Origin: Clostridia bacterium
GTDB taxonomy: Bacteria; Bacillota_A; Clostridia; Oscillospirales; CAG-382
Length of the DNA stretch: 6,219 nucleotides
Assembly (NCBI GenBank): GCA_017615235.1
Contig: JAGAAM010000221.1
Location: 1 to 6,219, forward strand
Reading direction: 5' to 3'
Under the pieces are notes generated by a model. That model saw only the letters and a list, made by a program, of their open reading frames with translations. It had not been told where the DNA came from and made no database searches. Each line of letters begins with the position of its first letter. The stretch's first letter is position 1. Of this stretch, positions 1 to 5,397 are shown piece after piece. The translations under genes were made by a program, and so were the position numbers.

Positions 1-2
1 GC

Positions 3-71
3 GAGGTGATGCACGCGGCATTGCTATTAGGTTACGGAGCCAGCGCCATCTGCCCCTATATGACTTTTGCC
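3..71 (+). other. glutamate synthase (GltB)-like segment in frame with aroC
   Basis: The frame from base 3 reads EVMHAALLLGYGASAICPY followed by MTF. This closely resembles the conserved start of the glutamate synthase large-subunit FMN/synthase domain, where the family shows R-E-V-x-H-x-A-x-L-(L/I)-G-Y-G-A-x-A-(I/V)-x-P-Y. The two bases before GAG are GC, compatible with an Arg codon (CGC) that would complete R-E-V. AroC-like sequence takes over around F-A-V-L-D-D (about bases 66-83). I know of no chorismate synthase with this segment. It may be a recombination scar, a real fusion, or an assembly chimera near a contig end; the window alone cannot tell which. The resemblance is judged by eye from remembered family motifs. 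Confidence 0.6.
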
Positions 72-602
72 GTGCTCGACGACGCGCGCGGCGACGAAAT
101 GCGCGAAGCGATACTCGCCGCGAGAAACGATCTCGACAGCGTCGGCGGCGTGCTGGAGACCGCGGTGACCGGGCTTCCCGCAGGCCTTGGCGACCCCTGG
201 TTCGACACCGTTGAAGGGATCCTCGCGCATGCGGTGTTCTCGATCCCGGGCGTGAAAGGGGTTGAATTCGGCGCCGGGTTCGGCATCGCCGGGATGCGCG
301 GCAGCGAAGCGAACGACGCTTTTTCGATCCGCGGCGGGAAGATCGTTACCGACACGAACAACAGCGGCGGGATCAACGGCGGCATAACCAACGGCGCGCC
401 CCTGATAATACGCTGCGCCGTCCGTCCGACCCCTTCGATCGCGAAAGAACAGAAGACCGTCGATTATATAAACAGCAAAGAAGTCGCCGTTTCGGTCCCC
501 GGAAGGCACGACCCCTGCATAGTCCACCGCGCACGCGCAGTCGTCGATTGCGTGACCGCGCTGGCCGTATACGATCTGCTCGCCGGAGGTAACGCGGTTT
601 GA
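3..602 (+). CDS. aroC: chorismate synthase, C-terminal part (5' partial, abnormal N-terminal end)
   Basis: Chorismate synthase converts 5-enolpyruvylshikimate-3-phosphate to chorismate in the cytosol, using reduced FMN; it is the last step of the shikimate pathway. Counting from the GTG at 6, the family motifs are DSVGG (44-48), GLPAGLG (56-62), VKGVEFGAGF (83-92), TNNSGGINGG (117-126), RPTPSI (140-145) and GRHDPC (166-171). Full-length family members have roughly 350-390 residues, so the N-terminal half, with both conserved catalytic histidines, is absent from the window. The frame is open to the left edge (GAG codon at 3-5), so GTG 6 and ATG 9 are probably not real starts. The first ~22 residues do not look like AroC but like glutamate synthase (separate entry). 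As read here the product could not be a working chorismate synthase. The TGA stop at 600-602 overlaps the next gene by four bases. Identity from about residue 23 onward is certain; the true 5' end is not. Confidence 0.9.
   Translation, partial: EVMHAALLLGYGASAICPYMTFAVLDDARGDEMREAILAARNDLDSVGGVLETAVTGLPAGLGDPWFDTVEGILAHAVFSIPGVKGVEFGAGFGIAGMRGSEANDAFSIRGGKIVTDTNNSGGINGGITNGAPLIIRCAVRPTPSIAKEQKTVDYINSKEVAVSVPGRHDPCIVHRARAVVDCVTALAVYDLLAGGNAV
585..589 (+). promoter_or_regulatory. ribosome binding site deciding the TTG start of aroE-aroK
   Basis: A GGAGG core lies inside the last codons of aroC, 9 bases before the TTG at 599. The TTG start overlaps the aroC stop (TTGA), and the reading frame from it begins directly with the conserved AroE start K-Y-G-V-I-G. 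No ATG or GTG fits better, so the unusual TTG start is well supported. The overlap suggests translational coupling to aroC. Confidence 0.8.
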
Positions 603-1831
603 AATACGGAGTTATAGGCGAAACTCTGGCGCACAGTTTTTCAAAAGAGATACACGCCCTTTTCTTCGGTTACGATTATTCGCTCCGCGAGGTCGAAAAC
701 GAAGAGCTTGAAGGTTTTATAAAAAGCCGCGATTTCTGCGGTATAAACGTCACGATGCCCTATAAAACCCGGGTCATCCCGTTCCTCGACGAAGTGAGCG
801 CCGAGGCGAAAAGGATCGGCGCCGTGAATACAATCGTGAACGATAACGGCGTTTTGAAGGGCTTCAATACCGACTTTTACGGGCTTAAAGGTCTTATAGA
901 ACGCGCAGGAATAAACGTGCGCGGGAAAAAGGCGCTCGTGTGCGGAAGCGGCGGCACTTCGAACACCGCTTACGAGGTGCTTTTATCGCTCGGCGCGAAG
1001 GAGATTTACCGCCTTTCGAGAAGAAGAAAAGACGGCTGTATCACCTACGAGGAGGCTTATCGCCGCCATAAAGACGCGGAGATCACAGTCAACGCCACGC
1101 CCTGCGGGATGTTCCCGAACGCGGGAGACTGCCCGATCGACATAAACGCTTTCTCATCGCTTGAAGGCGTCGTCGACGTTATCTACAATCCGCTGCGTTC
1201 ACAGCTCGTTATCGAAGCCGAAAAGCGCGGTATCAAAGCCGTCGGCGGGCTTTATATGCTCGTCGCGCAGGCGGCTTACGCCGGGGAACTGTTCACCGGC
1301 GAAAAGGTGCCTTTTGAAAAGATCGAAAGCGTTTACCGCGAAATATACCGCTCGAAGCTTAACGTCGTGCTGACCGGGATGCCTTCGTCCGGCAAGACAA
1401 CCGTCGGCAGGGCGCTTGCGAAAACGCTCGGAACGGAGTTTTACGACACCGACGAAATGATCGCCGAACGCGAAAAACGCCCGGCAGCGAAGATATTCGC
1501 GCAGGAAGGCGAAGAATACTTCCGCCGCGTTGAAAGCGGTATAATAAAAGAGCTTTCGGTCAGGAACCGCTGTGTCATCGCCACCGGCGGCGGCGCGGTG
1601 CTCGATCCTTCCAACGTCGACGCACTTAAAGGGAACGGCAGGATCGTTTTTCTCGACCGTCCTTTGGAAATGCTCGTCCCGACGGACGACCGTCCGCTTT
1701 CTTCCAACCGGGCGGATATCGAAAAACGTTACTGCGAACGCTGCGGGATATATTCTTCGACCTGCGATGTTCGCGTCGTGAACGATAAAAGCGTAAACGA
1801 CGCGGTCGCGGAAATAACGGAGGAACTATGA
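599..1831 (+). CDS. aroE-aroK: bifunctional shikimate dehydrogenase-shikimate kinase fusion
   Basis: This 410-residue protein joins two consecutive shikimate pathway enzymes: NADPH-dependent reduction of 3-dehydroshikimate to shikimate, then ATP-dependent phosphorylation to shikimate-3-phosphate. Residues ~1-250 are AroE. The shikimate-binding serines are in HSFSKEIH (12-19; Lys replaces the usual Pro), followed by NVTMPYK with the catalytic Lys56, GAVNT (74-78), NTD with catalytic Asp92, the dinucleotide loop GSGGTS (116-121), NATPCGM (165-171) and GGLYMLVAQA (216-225). Residues ~254-410 are shikimate kinase. The Walker A loop is GMPSSGKTT (260-268), then D-T-D (283-285), FRRVE with Arg309 (308-312), TGGG (329-332), the lid RPL (365-367) and an R-x-x-x-Y end motif (381-385). 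Both halves have near full family length and all main active-site residues, so both should be active; the linker is only a few residues. The start is TTG, overlapping the aroC stop by four bases. The stop directly abuts the aroQ ATG. Function is certain by motif; activity of each half is inferred. Confidence 0.95.
   Translation: MKYGVIGETLAHSFSKEIHALFFGYDYSLREVENEELEGFIKSRDFCGINVTMPYKTRVIPFLDEVSAEAKRIGAVNTIVNDNGVLKGFNTDFYGLKGLIERAGINVRGKKALVCGSGGTSNTAYEVLLSLGAKEIYRLSRRRKDGCITYEEAYRRHKDAEITVNATPCGMFPNAGDCPIDINAFSSLEGVVDVIYNPLRSQLVIEAEKRGIKAVGGLYMLVAQAAYAGELFTGEKVPFEKIESVYREIYRSKLNVVLTGMPSSGKTTVGRALAKTLGTEFYDTDEMIAEREKRPAAKIFAQEGEEYFRRVESGIIKELSVRNRCVIATGGGAVLDPSNVDALKGNGRIVFLDRPLEMLVPTDDRPLSSNRADIEKRYCERCGIYSSTCDVRVVNDKSVNDAVAEITEEL
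1819..1823 (+). promoter_or_regulatory. ribosome binding site of aroQ
   Basis: GGAGG inside the last codons of aroE-aroK lies 8 bases before the ATG at 1832. It favours that ATG over the out-of-frame ATG at 1828, which does not open the AroQ frame. Confidence 0.75.
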
Positions 1832-2269
1832 ATGAAAATACTTGTTATAAACGGACCAAATATCAATATGCTCGGCATACGCGAACCCGAGATCTACGGC
1901 AGGGAGGACTATAACTCGCTTTGCGAAACGGTAAGGCTCCACGCCGAAAAGTGCGGAGTCGGGGTCGAAATATACCAGTCCAACCACGAAGGCGATCTTA
2001 TCGACAAGATCCAGTCGGCTTACGGCGTTTTCGACGGGATAGTGATAAATCCCGCGGGTTATACCCACACGAGCGTCGCTCTGCTCGACGCGCTCAAAGC
2101 CGTCGCCATCCCGGCGGTCGAGGTGCATATTTCGGATATCACCGAGCGCGAACCGTTCCGCAGCGCGAGCTACGTACGCTCCGCCTGCCTCGCCACGGTC
2201 ATCGGCAGAGGCATAAAAGGCTATTGCGACGCGATGGATATACTCATCGCTAAAAAAGGCGGCAGGTGA
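1832..2269 (+). CDS. aroQ: type II 3-dehydroquinate dehydratase
   Basis: This 145-residue cytosolic enzyme dehydrates 3-dehydroquinate to 3-dehydroshikimate, supplying the AroE half of the upstream fusion. Type II enzymes are small, Schiff-base-independent and typically dodecameric; the length is normal for the family. The N-terminal signature NGPNINMLGIREPEIYG (7-23) holds Arg17 and the catalytic Tyr22. QSNHEG (49-54), the substrate loop NPAGYTHTS (73-81), Glu97 and the catalytic His99 in EVHISD (97-102), and the Arg110 region E-P-F-R (107-110) follow. Position 102 is Asp where many relatives have Asn in the I-S-N motif, a mild variation. The ATG comes immediately after the aroE-aroK stop with a good GGAGG, and the stop overlaps aroA, so the gene is co-transcribed and probably co-translated. 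There is no sign of truncation or transfer. This is the biosynthetic aroQ, unrelated to the chorismate mutases that share the AroQ name. Confidence 0.96.
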   Translation: MKILVINGPNINMLGIREPEIYGREDYNSLCETVRLHAEKCGVGVEIYQSNHEGDLIDKIQSAYGVFDGIVINPAGYTHTSVALLDALKAVAIPAVEVHISDITEREPFRSASYVRSACLATVIGRGIKGYCDAMDILIAKKGGR

Positions 2270-2271
2270 TG
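2267..2271 (+). promoter_or_regulatory. TGATG stop/start overlap coupling aroQ and aroA
   Basis: The aroQ stop TGA (2267-2269) shares its last base with the aroA ATG (2269-2271). Only a weak purine stretch precedes it, so aroA translation likely depends on ribosomes finishing aroQ. The alternative GTG at 2266 would lengthen AroA by one residue only. Confidence 0.6.
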
Positions 2272-3477
2272 ACGGTCGCTTTCAAGCCCTGCCGTTTGAG
2301 CGGCAAGATCACCGCTCCGCCTTCAAAAAGCTTCGCTCACCGGGCGCTGATCTGCGCTTCGCTTACCGGCGGCGCCGAGGTGCGCGGGATCGGATTTTCG
2401 GAAGACGTCTCGGCGACTCTGTCCTGCCTTCGCGCGCTCGGTGCGAAAGCGGAGATAAAAGGCGATTCGGTGCTCATAGGAGGACTGGATCCTTTTGATA
2501 TTCCCGACGGCGCGATACTCGACTGCCGCGAAAGCGGAAGCACTTTACGGTTTCTGATTCCGATTTGCCTCACGGCGGGAAAACCGGTCGTACTGACGGG
2601 ATCGAAACGGCTTTTCGAGCGCCCTCTGGGAGTATATAAAGAGATATGTGAAGAGCGCGGATGGACTTTTGAGCTTAAAGAAAACGGCCTTGCACTTTGC
2701 GGCGATCTTTCCGCGGGGGATTATTGCGCTCCCGGGAATATATCGAGCCAGTTCGTGACCGGACTTATGCTCGCACTGCCGATGCTGCGCGGTGAAAGCC
2801 GTATCCGTATCGCCGGCGGGTTTGAAAGCGCGTCTTACGCCGATATCACGGCTTCGGTCATGCGGGATTTCGGCGTTTCCGTCGATAAAACGGCAGACGG
2901 ATTCCGCGTTTACGGAGACCGCAGTTATTCCCGAACCGAGCCCTATACCGTCGAAGGCGACTGTTCCAACGCCGCGTTCCTCGAAGCGTTCAACCTTGCC
3001 GGAGGAAACGTGGAGGTCACCGGAATAAAAGAAGATACCGTTCAGGGAGACAGAGTTTATAAAAGCATATTCGCCGGGTTTGAAAACGGCGAAAAACGCT
3101 TCGACTTGAGCGACTGCCCGGATCTTGCGCCGGTCGCGTTCGCGGCTTCGCTGCCGTTCGGCGGCGCGGAGTTCACCGGTACGGCCCGTTTGAGGCTTAA
3201 AGAAAGCGACCGCGCGGAATGTATGCGGAAAGAGCTTTGCAAATTCGGCGCTTCGGTCACCGTGAATGAAAACAGCGTGATTATAAACAGCAACGGGGTC
3301 AAAACGCCTTCGGAAACGCTTTGTTCCCATAACGATCACCGCATCGCGATGGCGCTGTCTTTGCTCTGTTCGGTCACCGGAGGGAGCATCGAAGGCGCGG
3401 AAGCGGTAAAAAAGAGCTATCCCGGTTTTTTTGAGGATATAAAAAAACTCGGAGCGATAATCGAGGAAACGGAATAA
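2269..3477 (+). CDS. aroA: 3-phosphoshikimate 1-carboxyvinyltransferase (EPSP synthase)
   Basis: EPSP synthase transfers the enolpyruvyl group of PEP to shikimate-3-phosphate, the step between shikimate kinase and chorismate synthase; it is the target of glyphosate. Using the ATG at 2269, the product has 402 residues, slightly shorter than the E. coli enzyme (427). It carries PPSKSFAHR (17-25; Lys20, Ser21, Arg25), DCRESGSTLRFL (85-96, the PEP-site loop), R-P (118-119), SSQ (159-161), GDCSNAA (230-236), DCPDLAP with catalytic Asp285, LKESDR (310-315) with Glu312, and HNDHRIAM (354-361), then KSYPGFFED near the C-terminus. All key substrate-binding residues are present. The PEP loop is E-S-G-S-T, rather than N-A-G-T-A as in E. 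coli; I cannot assign glyphosate sensitivity from this. The ATG overlaps the aroQ TGA as TGATG, typical of coupled translation; a GTG one codon upstream (2266) is a possible alternative. The ribosome binding site is weak (AGGCGG), fitting reinitiation after aroQ. Confidence 0.95.
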   Translation: MTVAFKPCRLSGKITAPPSKSFAHRALICASLTGGAEVRGIGFSEDVSATLSCLRALGAKAEIKGDSVLIGGLDPFDIPDGAILDCRESGSTLRFLIPICLTAGKPVVLTGSKRLFERPLGVYKEICEERGWTFELKENGLALCGDLSAGDYCAPGNISSQFVTGLMLALPMLRGESRIRIAGGFESASYADITASVMRDFGVSVDKTADGFRVYGDRSYSRTEPYTVEGDCSNAAFLEAFNLAGGNVEVTGIKEDTVQGDRVYKSIFAGFENGEKRFDLSDCPDLAPVAFAASLPFGGAEFTGTARLRLKESDRAECMRKELCKFGASVTVNENSVIINSNGVKTPSETLCSHNDHRIAMALSLLCSVTGGSIEGAEAVKKSYPGFFEDIKKLGAIIEETE

Positions 3478-3481
3478 GAAA

Positions 3482-4342
3482 ATGGTCATCAAAAAAGACG
3501 CGGAATTTTTAATAGTAGGACTCGGATTGCTCGGCGGCAGCTACGCGCTCGCCCTTAAAAAGAAAGGCTTCCGGGTCAGCGCGATAACGAGGCGCAGATC
3601 GACGGTAGATACCGCGCTCGAACGCGGGATGATCGACGAAGGACGCGATTTCGTCGACGAACGCCTTGTGAAAGAGGCGGATATAATCGTCTTTTCGCTT
3701 TATCCGCACGTTTTCGTGCAGTGGGTAAAGGAACACGGGCACCTTATTAAGCCCGGCACTATAGTCACAGACGTCACCGGCGTCAAAAGCTGTATCGTCG
3801 ATGAGATACAGTCGCTGCTCCCCGAAGGCGTAGAGTTCATCGCCGCGCATCCTATGGCGGGCAGGGAATCGAGCGGCGTCGAATACGCCGACGATTCGAT
3901 CTTCGCGGGGGCGAACTATATCGTCGTCCCGACGGAGAAGAACACCGATCACGGCATCGGGGTGTGCAAGGAGATAGGCAGGCTCGTCGGATGCCGCGAT
4001 ATATCGGTGCTGACCCCGGAAAAGCACGACAGGATGATCGCGTTCCTTTCCCAGCTCACGCACTGCATCGCGATCTCGCTGATGTGCGCCTGCGACGCGC
4101 CGGACCTTGAAAGATACACCGGCGACTCGTTCCGCGATCTTACGAGGATAGCGAATATCAACGACGATATGTGGAGCGAACTGTTCCTGCTCAACCGTGA
4201 AACGCTCCTTGACGAGATGGACAAATACCGCGAAAGTTTCGAGGCGCTCTATGCCACAATAAAGAACGAAGACCGCGAAGCGATGCGCGATATGATGCGG
4301 CTCTCGTCTGAGCGCAGAAGGAAATTCAACAAGAAAGTTTAG
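3482..4342 (+). CDS. tyrA: prephenate/arogenate dehydrogenase (TyrA family), likely NADP-dependent
   Basis: TyrA-family enzymes oxidatively decarboxylate prephenate to 4-hydroxyphenylpyruvate, or arogenate to tyrosine. The 286-residue protein has an N-terminal Rossmann fold with the loop GLGLLGGS (13-20), TDVTGVKS (96-103), HPMAGRESSG (123-132), and the helical dimer domain with EKHD (180-183), the catalytic-type SQLTH (190-194) and an F-R-D-L-T-R-I-A motif. At the end of the second strand it has T-R-R-R-S-T (36-41) instead of the acidic residue that selects NAD, which points to NADP, as in cyanobacterial arogenate dehydrogenases; substrate choice cannot be settled by eye. The length fits the monofunctional core enzyme: no chorismate mutase domain and no C-terminal ACT domain, so feedback by tyrosine through ACT is not expected. 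The ATG follows the aroA stop by four bases, with only a weak upstream GGA. Family assignment is secure. Confidence 0.93.
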   Translation: MVIKKDAEFLIVGLGLLGGSYALALKKKGFRVSAITRRRSTVDTALERGMIDEGRDFVDERLVKEADIIVFSLYPHVFVQWVKEHGHLIKPGTIVTDVTGVKSCIVDEIQSLLPEGVEFIAAHPMAGRESSGVEYADDSIFAGANYIVVPTEKNTDHGIGVCKEIGRLVGCRDISVLTPEKHDRMIAFLSQLTHCIAISLMCACDAPDLERYTGDSFRDLTRIANINDDMWSELFLLNRETLLDEMDKYRESFEALYATIKNEDREAMRDMMRLSSERRRKFNKKV

Positions 4343-4345
4343 GGG
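4341..4345 (+). promoter_or_regulatory. ribosome binding site of the DAHP synthase gene
   Basis: AGGGG overlaps the tyrA TAG stop and sits 6 bases before the ATG at 4352. It favours this ATG over the second in-frame ATG at 4358, which would be 12 bases away. Confidence 0.6.
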
Positions 4346-4351
4346 ATCCTT

Positions 4352-5380
4352 ATGAATATGAAATTTTACCGCAAACTCCCGATCCCTCAGCAGGTGAAGG
4401 AGGATTTCCCGGTCACTCCTTTGATGGAGAAGATCAAGGCGGAACGCGAACGTGAGATAAAAAGCATTTTTTCCGGCGGGTCAGAAAAGTTTTTGCTGAT
4501 AATCGGGCCCTGCTCCGCGGACAGCCGCGAACCGGTGCTTGAATATATATCCCGCCTTCGCCGGGTCCAGGACGAGGTTAAGGATAAGATCTTTATGATC
4601 CCCCGGATCTACACCAACAAACCGCGTACTACCGGAGAGGGATACAAGGGGATGCTCCACCAGCCCGATCCCGACGAAAAACCCGATCTTTACAAGGGCA
4701 TCGTTGCGATAAGGGAGCTCCACATGAGCGCGTTGCGCGATCACGGATTCACCTGCGCGGACGAGATGCTCTATCCCGAAAACCACCGTTATCTTTCGGA
4801 TCTGCTCGCCTACGTCGCGGTAGGCGCCCGTTCGGTGGAGGATCAGCAGCACCGCCTTACCGCAAGCGGGCTCGATATCCCGGTGGGTATGAAAAACCCG
4901 ACGGGCGGCGACCTTTCGATGATGATCAACGCGATCAAAGCCGCACAGCACGGGCATATGTTCATCTACCGCGGCTGGGAGGTCGAAAGCGCGGGCAACC
5001 CCTACGCCCACGCGATACTGCGCGGTTATATCGATCCCGCCGGAAAGAGCGTTTCGAACTATCACTACGAAGACGTGCTCAAACTTTCGGAATCCTACGC
5101 CGCGTCGGGGCTTGTGAACCCCTCGGTGATCATCGACACCAACCACAACAATTCCGGAAAACGCTGGCTGGAACAGATAAGGATCGCGAAAGAGGTCGTC
5201 GAGAACCGGCTGCTGAACGGCGATATAAAGCGCCTTGTGAAAGGGCTTATGATAGAAAGTTATATCGAGGACGGAAAACAGGAAATCGGCGAACACGTCT
5301 TCGGAAAATCGATAACCGATCCCTGCCTCGGCTGGGAAAAGACCGAACAACTCATTTACGAGCTTGCCGAAAGGCTTTGA
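4352..5380 (+). CDS. aroF: 3-deoxy-7-phosphoheptulonate (DAHP) synthase, type I, AroG/AroF class
   Basis: DAHP synthase condenses PEP with erythrose-4-phosphate, the committed first step of the pathway, on a metal-dependent TIM barrel. At 342 residues it matches the E. coli AroF/AroG/AroH class (about 350). Visible motifs are GPCS with metal ligand Cys54, PRIYTNKPRTTGEG (84-97; Arg85, Lys90, Arg92), VGARSVEDQQHR (157-168), PVGMKNPTGG (177-186), DTNHNNSGK with His265 (262-270), Glu302 in ESYIEDG and Asp323 in SITDPCLGW. The metal set Cys-His-Glu-Asp is therefore complete. D-T-N-H-N-N-S replaces the D-C-S-H-G-N-S of E. coli. An N-terminal arm of about 45 residues before the barrel is retained, the part that in E. 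coli enzymes takes part in feedback inhibition, so allosteric control by an aromatic amino acid is plausible, but which one cannot be read. Whether aroF, aroG or aroH is the best name is arbitrary. It follows tyrA by 9 bases; that neighbour gives weak support for a link to tyrosine. Confidence 0.93.
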   Translation: MNMKFYRKLPIPQQVKEDFPVTPLMEKIKAEREREIKSIFSGGSEKFLLIIGPCSADSREPVLEYISRLRRVQDEVKDKIFMIPRIYTNKPRTTGEGYKGMLHQPDPDEKPDLYKGIVAIRELHMSALRDHGFTCADEMLYPENHRYLSDLLAYVAVGARSVEDQQHRLTASGLDIPVGMKNPTGGDLSMMINAIKAAQHGHMFIYRGWEVESAGNPYAHAILRGYIDPAGKSVSNYHYEDVLKLSESYAASGLVNPSVIIDTNHNNSGKRWLEQIRIAKEVVENRLLNGDIKRLVKGLMIESYIEDGKQEIGEHVFGKSITDPCLGWEKTEQLIYELAERL

Positions 5381-5383
5381 AAC

Positions 5384-5388
5384 GGAGG
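5384..5388 (+). promoter_or_regulatory. ribosome binding site of ddh
   Basis: GGAGG lies in the 17-base gap after the DAHP synthase stop, 9 bases before the ATG at 5398. The gap is too short for a terminator or a full promoter, so ddh is read as part of the same transcript. Confidence 0.75.
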
Positions 5389-5397
5389 CAATAATTT

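Noticed and set aside
6..11. GTG/ATG as a genuine start of a short chorismate synthase
   Set aside because: The frame is open to the window edge, no ribosome binding site can be seen, and the sequence after it is GltB-like interior rather than an AroC N-terminus.
2266..2268. GTG as the aroA start
   Set aside because: The adjacent ATG at 2269 forms a standard TGATG overlap; the GTG adds one residue only and has no better ribosome binding site.
3420..3436. T-run after CCCGG near the end of aroA, resembling a terminator tail
   Set aside because: No convincing GC-rich hairpin precedes it, and it encodes the conserved Y-P-G-F-F segment of AroA.
2545..3492. Long minus-strand open frame (315 codons) opposite aroA
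   Set aside because: It lies fully opposite a gene with complete EPSP synthase motifs, shows no recognisable domain and an Arg/Phe-rich composition typical of antisense shadows in GC-rich DNA.
4481..5350. Long minus-strand open frame (289 codons) opposite DAHP synthase
   Set aside because: It is the mirror of a well-conserved coding gene and contains no family motif or ribosome binding site that I can see.
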